5,120 nucleotides of DNA, taken from NCBI GenBank assembly GCA_002293545.1, contig DBDL01000135.1, forward strand, positions 1,570 through 6,689, in the 5' to 3' direction. The translations under genes were made by a program, and so were the position numbers. The notes under the pieces are model-generated. The model had not been told where the DNA came from. It saw nothing but the letters and a program-made list of their open reading frames with translations, and made no database searches. This stretch comes from Lachnoclostridium sp. UBA933. GTDB lineage: Bacteria > Bacillota > Clostridia > Lachnospirales > Lachnospiraceae. This document shows positions 1 to 4,795 of the stretch, piece by piece (positions within the stretch are counted from its first letter, which is position 1; each line of letters begins with the position of its first letter).

Positions 1-343
1 CATGTGAGAAAGAAAGCGTGAGCGTGTCAAATAATACCTGCTGGGCGGGCGACAACGTATCGCGGTCAAAAGATGAGATTGCCTGATAACAATTTTCCGT
101 CTGCGCCAGACCTTGTTTCATACTTTCAAGTGAATAGGAACCAAGCGGAGCCTTTGGCTGTACAATGCCGTAATCATCGGGGCTGTCTAATGAGTAATTC
201 AGCGTAAGCGCGTCGTTCGATACTTCTTGTATAAACAACTGGTCGGTAAAATCGTTAAACTCCTTGTTTTCCGGTGTGGATTCGCCGCGGCAGCCGGTAA
301 GAACAAACAGAAAAATAAAAAATAAGATGAGAAAATGTTTCAT
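1..343 (-). CDS. DUF885-type lipoprotein, N-terminal part (partial)
   Basis: The reading frame starts at ATG (343 to 341) and stays open for 114 codons to the left edge, so only the N-terminus is present. The first 18 residues form a classic lipoprotein signal: Lys2, a hydrophobic stretch of Phe, Leu and Ile, then the lipobox LTGC with Cys18 as the lipidated residue. The mature protein should therefore be anchored to the outer face of the membrane. The part after the signal (FNDFTDQLFIQEVSNDALTL, residues 29-48, and a DYGI/LGSYS stretch at 57-71) resembles, from memory, the start of clostridial DUF885 proteins, which are usually several hundred residues long and carry a metallopeptidase-like HExxPGH-type motif much further on. 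That motif lies outside this window, so peptidase activity is family inference. The gene is divergent from the coat-like gene. The ribosome site is AAAGGA (complement of 354-359), 10 bases from the ATG and inside a palindrome. Confidence 0.8.
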   Translation of the reverse strand, partial: MKHFLILFFIFLFVLTGCRGESTPENKEFNDFTDQLFIQEVSNDALTLNYSLDSPDDYGIVQPKAPLGSYSLESMKQGLAQTENCYQAISSFDRDTLSPAQQVLFDTLTLSFSH

Positions 344-345
344 AA

Positions 346-359
346 AAAGGATATCCTTT
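346..359. repeat. 14-bp perfect palindrome over the ribosome site of the minus-strand lipoprotein gene
   Basis: AAAGGATATCCTTT is a perfect inverted repeat. In the minus-strand transcript the AAAGG arm contains the only visible ribosome site, and it can pair with CCUUU across an AUAU loop, just before the ATG. It could be a small translation-damping hairpin or an operator for a dimeric protein. A 14-base AT-leaning palindrome may also be accidental. Confidence 0.4.
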
Positions 360-366
360 GAGTATG

Positions 367-395
367 TTTATACAGTATATTGACATGTCTTGTAA
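367..395 (-). promoter_or_regulatory. Candidate sigma-A promoter for the minus-strand lipoprotein gene
   Basis: Read on the minus strand, TTACAA (395-390) and TATAAA (372-367) are 17 bases apart. The -35 matches TTGACA at only about half its positions. The implied start is close to 360, giving a leader of only about 17 bases. A second -10-like hexamer, TATACT, lies at 379-374 but has no good -35. This is the best visible candidate, and a weak one. Confidence 0.22.
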
Positions 396-410
396 TTATG
401 AGTTTATAAG
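380..410 (+). promoter_or_regulatory. Candidate sigma-A promoter upstream of the CotS-like gene
   Basis: A perfect TTGACA (380-385) is followed by TATAAG (405-410), a five-of-six match to TATAAT. The 19-base spacer is longer than the preferred 17, and at 17 bases the hexamer (TTTATA) is poor. The predicted start near 417 would leave a leader of about 95 bases before the GTG. It overlaps the sigma-E-like candidate that begins at 410. Confidence 0.3.
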
Positions 411-437
411 CATATTTTTTTGTTTTAATCATAAGAT
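410..437 (+). promoter_or_regulatory. Candidate sporulation sigma-E promoter upstream of the CotS-like gene
   Basis: GCATATT (410-416) fits the sigma-E -35 consensus KMATATT exactly, and CATAAGAT (430-437) fits six of eight positions of the -10 consensus CATACAHT. The spacer is 13 bases, one shorter than usual. The predicted start is about 444, roughly 67 bases before the GTG. Mother-cell expression would suit a coat-type protein. The assignment is a consensus match by eye from B. subtilis rules. Confidence 0.38.
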
Positions 438-496
438 TAAAGACACAGGAATGAAATGGAATGAAGGTGAAACCAAGCGTCATATAAAGAAACAGT

Positions 497-504
497 AAGG
501 AGGA
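497..504 (+). promoter_or_regulatory. Ribosome binding site deciding the GTG start at 511
   Basis: AAGGAGGA is a near-complete Shine-Dalgarno sequence six bases before the GTG at 511. No in-frame ATG has a comparable site, so it supports GTG as the start of the CotS-like gene. Confidence 0.85.
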
Positions 505-510
505 TTTTCC

Positions 511-1488
511 GTGGAAGATAAGCAGAAGAAAATACTTTCTAATTATGGTTTTGAAGTAAAAAACAGATACCGTACAAGAGGTGCCTGGGTTTTGGATACA
601 AATCAGGGACTGAAGCTTTTGCGTGAGTATGGACAGTTGAGCCGGCATTTTCACTTTGAAAACAGATTAAAGAACAGTCTTTATCAAAATGGGTTGAACA
701 GGCTGGATATTGTTGTTGAAAATCGAAACGGTGATCCGGTAACCGAAATCGAAAACGGTGAAAAATATATTGTTACCGACTGGTATTTTGGAGAAGAATG
801 TAATCTGCAGAGCAATCAGGATTTGTATGAAGCGTCCAAAAATTTGGGCAGGCTGCATATGGCATTGACGGACTTTGAAACAGAAGAGGGCGACGGGGAA
901 GAAGATGTCGGCTTTCGTTTTTCAAAGCATAATAAAGAGTTAAAACGGATTTATACATATATGCGGAACAAAAAAAGAAAAAATGAATTTGAGATTTTTG
1001 CGATTGACAGCTTCCCCGCTTTTTATGAGCAGGGGGTAAAAGCAGAAGAGCTCCTCTGTTGTTGTGATTATTATGCAAAAAAACAATGGGGATGCCGTAA
1101 AGTCTGTCATGGGGATTATAATCATCACAATGTAATTTTTACTGCCGACGGCGTAGCAACTACAAATTTTGGAAAAGCATGCGTTTGCCCGTCGCTTGTG
1201 GATGTTTATTATCTGCTCCGGAAGACAATGGAAAAAAACGATTGGGATATCGGAAAAGGAACGGTTATTCTGGACGGATACAAAGAAATCTGCGGGTTAT
1301 CGCCGGAAGAGGTCGAGTTTCTCTATATCCAGCTTTTATTTCCGGAAAAATTCTGGAAGCTTATGAATCAATATTATAACCGAAAAAAAGCATGGATGTC
1401 CCAGCGGAATATGGAAAAGCTGATCAGTGTAAAAGAGCAGACCGAGGCACGGGAAAAGTTTTTGAATATGCTAAAAAACTATATGTAA
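511..1488 (+). CDS. CotS-family spore coat-like protein (aminoglycoside phosphotransferase fold)
   Basis: This 325-residue protein is of usual length for CotS/CotI-type coat proteins, which share the kinase-like fold of aminoglycoside phosphotransferases. The N-lobe has the pattern GLKLLREY (33-40), with Lys35 as candidate nucleotide-contacting lysine, and a hinge-like segment YIVTDWYFGEEC (86-97). The catalytic loop is HGDYNHHNVIF (200-210) with His200, Asp202 and Asn207. The next motif, where an active kinase has an Asp that binds metal, reads TNFG (218-221), with Asn219 instead. The segment VDVYYLLRKTMEKNDWDIG (230-248) matches the family's characteristic helix. I recall the same Asn in other clostridial members, so it may be a subfamily feature and the protein may be a structural pseudokinase. 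There are nine cysteines, eight of them between 183 and 261, including Cys183-185. The gene has its own upstream promoter candidates and is separated from motA by 139 bases, so it is probably monocistronic. A coat role is family inference; the substrate is unknown. Confidence 0.8.
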   Translation: MEDKQKKILSNYGFEVKNRYRTRGAWVLDTNQGLKLLREYGQLSRHFHFENRLKNSLYQNGLNRLDIVVENRNGDPVTEIENGEKYIVTDWYFGEECNLQSNQDLYEASKNLGRLHMALTDFETEEGDGEEDVGFRFSKHNKELKRIYTYMRNKKRKNEFEIFAIDSFPAFYEQGVKAEELLCCCDYYAKKQWGCRKVCHGDYNHHNVIFTADGVATTNFGKACVCPSLVDVYYLLRKTMEKNDWDIGKGTVILDGYKEICGLSPEEVEFLYIQLLFPEKFWKLMNQYYNRKKAWMSQRNMEKLISVKEQTEAREKFLNMLKNYM

Positions 1489-1491
1489 TAG

Positions 1492-1516
1492 GATTTTCCG
1501 GCGAATCATCTTTTTT
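1492..1516 (+). terminator. Weak candidate terminator after the CotS-like gene
   Basis: Immediately after the TAA stop, GATTT (1492-1496) can pair with GAATC (1503-1507) using one G-U pair across the loop TCCGGC, with six T residues at 1511-1516. The stem is only five pairs and three bases separate it from the T run, so it may terminate poorly. Confidence 0.3.
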
Positions 1517-1521
1517 ATGGA

Positions 1522-1548
1522 CAAAAGGTTTAAAACCCTCACCAATAT
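1522..1548 (+). promoter_or_regulatory. Candidate SigD/FliA-type promoter upstream of motA
   Basis: CAAA (1522-1525), 15 bases, then ACCAATAT (1541-1548) resembles the motility sigma-factor pattern TAAA-N15-GCCGATAT, with one mismatch in the -35 element and two in the -10 element. The predicted start is near 1556, leaving a leader of about 70 bases before motA. Stator genes are known SigD targets in B. subtilis, so the position makes sense, but the sequence match alone is weak. Confidence 0.28.
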
Positions 1549-1627
1549 CTGAATTCCATCATACATTAATATGAAGTAAAGTATTAAGGACCTGTTATGT
1601 AATAATGTGTATGGAAAGGAAGATTAT

Positions 1628-2419
1628 ATGGAACTCACTTCATTAGCGGGAATTATCGTAGGTTTAATTGCGGTTATCGGAGCTATGATTTTTAAACATA
1701 TCAGCTTCTCGGTTTTTCTTAACCCGGCTGCAATTTTTGTAATCCTTATCGGGAGTGTCGCTTGTATACTGAATGCTTTTCCGGGAAAAGACTTAAAGAA
1801 TCTCGGTAAGCTGTTCAAAATTATCTTTACCAGCGATTCTTCATCCGCCAACCGAAAAATAGAAATCATTAACACACTTGAAGAATTTGCTACGATAGCG
1901 CATCAGGAAGGAATATTGGCGCTTGAGGAAAAGACCGAAGAGCTTACCGACCAATTCATGAAAAAAGCAATGCAAATGACCGTAGACGGTGCGGAATATG
2001 AATACATGACAGAGGCCCTTGGCACCGAAATGCAGGAAATAGAAGAACGTCATAACTTAAATGCAAGTATTTTTTCCCAGGCGGGGACTTACGCACCGAC
2101 CTTGGGTGTATTGGGTGCGGTCTTTGGGTTGATCGCCGCCATGGGGAGTATCGACGATACGGCAGCGATGGCTGAAGCTATTGCCGCCGCTTTTATCGCT
2201 ACAATTCTGGGTATTTTCACCGGGTATGTCCTTTGGAATCCGTTTGCCAATAAACTCCGGATGAAAAACAAGCATGAAATGATAGAAAAAAGAATGATTG
2301 TGGAGGGTGTGATGGAAATAAGCAAAGGAGTTTCTCCGACTTTGCTTAAAAATAAACTGATTTCATTTTTATCGGAAACCGAAAAACAATTGCTGCCCGA
2401 TAAAGGAGCCGAAAAATGA
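1628..2419 (+). CDS. motA: Flagellar motor stator protein MotA
   Basis: This is a 263-residue member of the MotA/TolQ/ExbB family and forms the outer ring of the stator that converts ion flow into flagellar rotation. I chose the ATG at 1628 because AAAGGA (1615-1620) sits seven bases upstream; a GTG at 1607 in the same frame has no ribosome site at proper spacing. Four membrane segments are visible: about 5-22, 31-50, 153-173 and 187-205, with a large cytoplasmic loop between the second and third. The third segment carries the signature GTYAPTLGVLG (153-163), whose Pro157 corresponds to the functional proline of E. coli MotA (Pro173). The fourth ends in GYVLWNPFANKLR, with Pro205 matching Pro222. 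In the cytoplasmic loop Glu100 aligns with E. coli Glu98, while the Arg90 position is His92. It strongly resembles B. subtilis MotA from memory. Ala164, where sodium-type PomA has Thr158, fits proton use. motB follows after 54 bases. Confidence 0.95.
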   Translation: MELTSLAGIIVGLIAVIGAMIFKHISFSVFLNPAAIFVILIGSVACILNAFPGKDLKNLGKLFKIIFTSDSSSANRKIEIINTLEEFATIAHQEGILALEEKTEELTDQFMKKAMQMTVDGAEYEYMTEALGTEMQEIEERHNLNASIFSQAGTYAPTLGVLGAVFGLIAAMGSIDDTAAMAEAIAAAFIATILGIFTGYVLWNPFANKLRMKNKHEMIEKRMIVEGVMEISKGVSPTLLKNKLISFLSETEKQLLPDKGAEK

Positions 2420-2420
2420 T

Positions 2421-2441
2421 TTGCCGGAGCAGGTGCGGCAA
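2421..2441 (+). other. Inverted repeat in the motA-motB gap
   Basis: TTGCCG (2421-2426) and CGGCAA (2436-2441) can form a six-pair stem with a nine-base loop directly after the motA stop. No T run follows, so it is unlikely to terminate. It could act on mRNA stability or set the MotA to MotB ratio. It leaves the motB ribosome site at 2461 free. Confidence 0.4.
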
Positions 2442-2460
2442 GGAAAAATTGAAATAATTT

Positions 2461-2465
2461 AGGAG
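2461..2465 (+). promoter_or_regulatory. Ribosome binding site deciding the TTG start of motB
   Basis: AGGAG lies eight bases before TTG 2474. The two nearby ATG triplets (2466 and 2469) are out of frame. The first in-frame ATG (2510) has no ribosome site at good distance and would remove the basic N-terminus typical of MotB, so TTG is favoured. Confidence 0.75.
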
Positions 2466-2473
2466 ATGATGAG

Positions 2474-3247
2474 TTGTTCAAGAAAAGGAGAGAAGAACAG
2501 GATACGGAAATGAATGAATCCTGGCTGTTGCCGTATTCTGATCTCATGACATTGATACTGGCGTTGTTTATCGTTCTTTATGCCGCCAGCCGCGTGGATA
2601 CGGATAAATTAAAAGCGATGTCCCAAGCATTTCAAAGCGTTTTATCAGGCGGTTCCGGAATCATGGACGGAACGACGGATGAAATGAAAATATTTGACGG
2701 AGGCGATAAAATTATTTCGGACGGGAATCTTTCTGCCTCTCCGAGCCCGACCGCTGAACCGGAGCAAACGGAGGATACGAAACAGAGTCAGATCGAAGAC
2801 CTGAAAAAGTCCATTGAGAAATTCTTGTCAGAAAACGGCATGTCGGGGTCGTACAGTGTGGTAATCAAGGACAACATGCTGATAATAACATTGGACAGTG
2901 ATGTACTGTTTCCTTCCGGAAGTTCAAAATTGGACAAAGAGGATAAAAAAATCGCCAGCAGACTGACCGGTTTAATACTCGACACCCAAAAGGAAGGTAT
3001 CCCGATGAAAATCCAGGTTTATGGACATACTGACAATGTCCCGATTCATACGGCGAAATATTCCTCCAATTGGACACTCAGTCTGGATCGCGCCGCCAGT
3101 TTCTTATCGGCGATGATTGAAGGATCAGACTTGGATCCCCGTGCTTTTTCGGCAATAGGATGCGGAGATCTGAATCCCATTGCTTCCAATGACACCGCGT
3201 CGGGACGTTCCAAAAACCGGCGGGTGGAAATCACAATTATCCATTGA
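2474..3247 (+). CDS. motB: Flagellar motor stator protein MotB
   Basis: This 257-residue protein is the inner stator subunit that binds the ion and anchors the complex to peptidoglycan. It starts with a short basic cytoplasmic tail (FKKRR, 2-6), then a single membrane helix, about 17-38, with the hallmark WLLPYSDLMTLILALFIVLY. Asp23 is the ion-carrying residue, equivalent to Asp32 of E. coli MotB. A plug-like amphipathic stretch (about 42-56) and a low-complexity Ser/Pro/Glu linker (about 84-104) follow. The C-terminal OmpA-like peptidoglycan-binding domain spans about 127-256 and shows VLFPSGSSKLD (144-154), YGHTDNVPI (183-191), NWTLSLDRA (199-207) and GRSKNRRVEI (244-253), so it is complete. 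The start is TTG, chosen on its AGGAG site and the basic tail; a weak start could lower MotB relative to MotA. The gene is in one unit with motA and ends just before a long hairpin. The helix resembles proton-type B. subtilis MotB from memory. Confidence 0.95.
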   Translation: MFKKRREEQDTEMNESWLLPYSDLMTLILALFIVLYAASRVDTDKLKAMSQAFQSVLSGGSGIMDGTTDEMKIFDGGDKIISDGNLSASPSPTAEPEQTEDTKQSQIEDLKKSIEKFLSENGMSGSYSVVIKDNMLIITLDSDVLFPSGSSKLDKEDKKIASRLTGLILDTQKEGIPMKIQVYGHTDNVPIHTAKYSSNWTLSLDRAASFLSAMIEGSDLDPRAFSAIGCGDLNPIASNDTASGRSKNRRVEITIIH

Positions 3248-3251
3248 CCTT

Positions 3252-3288
3252 CTATATGAAACGACATAAAACTTGTCATTTCATATAG
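3252..3288 (+). repeat. Long near-perfect hairpin after motB (possible terminator or dispersed palindrome)
   Basis: CTATATGAAA (3252-3261) pairs perfectly with TTTCATATAG (3279-3288). After one C-A mismatch, GACA (3263-3266) pairs with TGTC (3274-3277) around the seven-base loop TAAAACT. The stem is thus 14 pairs with one mismatch, starting four bases after the motB stop. There is no T run on either side, unlike a standard intrinsic terminator. It may end or protect the motAB transcript, or be a copy of a dispersed palindromic repeat. Confidence 0.7.
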
Positions 3289-3299
3289 CCCCTCCGGGG
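3289..3299 (+). other. Short GC hairpin abutting the long hairpin
   Basis: CCCC (3289-3292), loop TCC, GGGG (3296-3299). It begins at the very next base after the long stem, so the two could stack coaxially and act as one compound structure. No T tract follows. Confidence 0.45.
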
Positions 3300-3340
3300 G
3301 AAGTGCCTTTAAAAACCTTTCAAACACTTTACGGTATTCC

Positions 3341-3369
3341 TTGTGATTTGAGAATAGATATGCTACAAT
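3341..3369 (+). promoter_or_regulatory. Sigma-A promoter (extended -10) for the PEGA lipoprotein gene
   Basis: TTGTGA (3341-3346), an exact 17-base spacer, and TACAAT (3364-3369), which is preceded by TGC and so forms an extended -10. The predicted start is near 3376, giving a leader of about 30 bases that includes GGAGG at 3396-3400, five bases before the ATG. This is the best promoter in the window and makes the lipoprotein gene independent of motAB. Confidence 0.7.
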
Positions 3370-3405
3370 ATACTAATAGCCAGAATATTAATTCCGGAGG
3401 AACAA

Positions 3406-4731
3406 ATGATCGTTCAAAAGGCTGATAATATTTATAAATTTCGCTATAAATGTATAATTTTTACGTTGTTGGCTGTTCTGATACTTATTGGCGGTTGTAA
3501 AAATAAGGCAGACCGGATTCATTCTAATGCACAAAACACGGCATTGCCGGACGCAGAGCAGTCCAGAGATTATATAGCCGTAGTAACAGGTGTTGATGCA
3601 GAGGACGCAAAATTATTTTTATATAATATTGACGCGGAAACCAATAGCACACTTGACTATACCGGAGCAACAAATTTCACCAATAAAAGTAACGGTCAGA
3701 TTACGGCGGCTCAATTAACCCCCGGAGAAATTGTGGATATCTACTTGGAGGAAGGGTCGGAGGCACTTGTAAAAGTACAAGTTTCTCCGGATGTTTTTGA
3801 GGAAAATAATATTCAGGATATCCATGTGAATTCCAATGAAAGTTATATATCTTTTCGCAGTCAAAATTATCGTTACCAAATCGGGCTGGCTGTTTTTTCC
3901 CAAAATAAAATTATTGACGTGATGGAAATCAGTCCCGGCGACAGCGTGACAGTTCGCGGTGTTATGGGACAGGTATATTCTATTGTTGTTGAGAAAGGAC
4001 ACGGCTTTTTGCGGCCGCTTCACTATACTGACTTTATCGGCGGCAAAATGACGATCCAGGGGGAGATGATTATAAATATCTCGAAAAACATGCTGATACC
4101 GGTCAGAGAGGGAACCCATGAGGTAACGATGCAAAAAGGGGATTTTATCGGAACCAGGTCGATTGAGGTGGTTCGGGACGGTGAGGTGGAAATGGACATG
4201 TCAGCTTTCAAATATGTAAAGCCGGAGGAAGGGCAGGTTACGTTTCATATTACACCGGTCGGCGCGTTGGTTTATGTGGACAAAAAAGAAACGGACATCC
4301 TGTCACCGGTGTCGTTAAAGTACGGGAAACACAGTGTTACCGTTATGCTGGAGGGCTATACGACTTACAACGGGATATTGGATGTGCAGTCAGCAAACCC
4401 GACAGTCAAAATTGATTTGGCATCGGAAGATGCGGACATAGAGGACGGAGAAAAATCAGACCCCAAAGACGAACAGAAATCCAGTCCGGCGCCGGTATAT
4501 GACAATGAACACAAGATTACGGTGAGCGAGCCAAAAGGGGCAGAGGTTTATCTGGACGGTATTTATAAAGGAACGGCCCCGGTCAGTTTTACAAAGGTAA
4601 TCGGAACGCATACCATTATATTGAGTAAGGAGGGATATGTAACCAAAAGCTATACGGTTTCAATACTCAATGATGATGAAGATATTTTATGGAATTTTGC
4701 GGCATTGGTTCGTAAAGCGGGTGCCGGCTGA
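3406..4731 (+). CDS. PEGA-domain lipoprotein
   Basis: This 441-residue protein is an exported lipoprotein: a basic N-terminus (Lys11, Arg13, Lys15), a hydrophobic stretch (about 17-30) and the lipobox IGGC with Cys31. A flexible segment (32-54) leads to beta-rich sequence. Two segments share a pattern: LTPGEIVDIYLEEGSEALVK (104-123) and ISPGDSVTVRGVMGQVYSIV (175-194), suggesting a duplicated N-terminal module. A third beta-rich region (about 219-268) precedes two PEGA-type domains. The first (about 277-338) has ITPVGALVYVD and LKYGKHSVTVMLEGY. The second (about 369-425) has SEPKGAEVYLDGIYKGTAP and VIGTHTIILSKEGY. An acidic, Ser/Pro-containing linker (about 340-365) joins them. PEGA domains are common in surface proteins and often act as spacer or interaction modules; no catalytic motif is visible and the specific function is unknown. 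The start is set by GGAGG five bases upstream. A phospho-sugar mutase gene follows 64 bases downstream, probably in the same transcript. Confidence 0.85.
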   Translation: MIVQKADNIYKFRYKCIIFTLLAVLILIGGCKNKADRIHSNAQNTALPDAEQSRDYIAVVTGVDAEDAKLFLYNIDAETNSTLDYTGATNFTNKSNGQITAAQLTPGEIVDIYLEEGSEALVKVQVSPDVFEENNIQDIHVNSNESYISFRSQNYRYQIGLAVFSQNKIIDVMEISPGDSVTVRGVMGQVYSIVVEKGHGFLRPLHYTDFIGGKMTIQGEMIINISKNMLIPVREGTHEVTMQKGDFIGTRSIEVVRDGEVEMDMSAFKYVKPEEGQVTFHITPVGALVYVDKKETDILSPVSLKYGKHSVTVMLEGYTTYNGILDVQSANPTVKIDLASEDADIEDGEKSDPKDEQKSSPAPVYDNEHKITVSEPKGAEVYLDGIYKGTAPVSFTKVIGTHTIILSKEGYVTKSYTVSILNDDEDILWNFAALVRKAGAG

Positions 4732-4783
4732 AACGGAGTTTCCGCACGGAAGGTGATTCGCTGAAATGATATATTATCAGATT

Positions 4784-4788
4784 GGAGG
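4784..4788 (+). promoter_or_regulatory. Ribosome binding site of the phospho-sugar mutase gene
   Basis: GGAGG lies seven bases before ATG 4796 and fixes the start. The 64-base gap from the lipoprotein stop holds only small competing stems (CGGA 4734-4737, TCCG 4741-4744, CGGA 4747-4750) with no T run, so no terminator is called. Confidence 0.8.
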
Positions 4789-4795
4789 AAAGGGT

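Noticed and set aside
501..1500. The 11-base sequence AGGATTTTCCG occurs just before the CotS-like start (501-511) and just after its stop (1490-1500), like flanking direct repeats.
   Set aside because: A few 11-base matches are expected by chance in a window this size, the first copy includes part of the ribosome site, and there is no other sign of mobility.
1529..1537. The GGTTTAAAACC-like inverted repeat upstream of motA, considered as an operator or terminator.
   Set aside because: It is AT-rich, the loop is one base and no T run follows; such a short palindrome is easily accidental.
1392..1574. A 60-codon plus-strand frame overlaps the end of the CotS-like gene and enters the intergenic region.
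   Set aside because: Most of it is out of frame within the CotS-like gene, and there is no good ribosome site or recognisable protein.
1607..1627. An upstream GTG at 1607 would extend MotA by seven residues.
   Set aside because: There is no ribosome site at suitable spacing for it, whereas ATG 1628 has AAAGGA seven bases upstream and gives the expected MotA N-terminus.
2089..2547. A 152-codon minus-strand open frame overlaps motA and the start of motB.
   Set aside because: It lies opposite two well-conserved genes, its translation resembles no known family, and it has no convincing ribosome site; it is a shadow frame.
3715..4134. A 139-codon minus-strand open frame lies inside the PEGA lipoprotein gene.
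   Set aside because: It is opposite a clearly coding gene with recognisable signal and domains and shows no family features of its own.
4734..4752. Small stems (CGGA/TCCG and TTCC/GGAA) after the lipoprotein stop, considered as a terminator.
   Set aside because: The stems are four or five pairs, mutually exclusive and not followed by T residues.
4767..4777. An extended -10-like sequence (TGATATATTAT) before the mutase gene, considered as a promoter.
   Set aside because: There is no recognisable -35 at proper spacing, and the implied transcript would start almost at the ribosome site.
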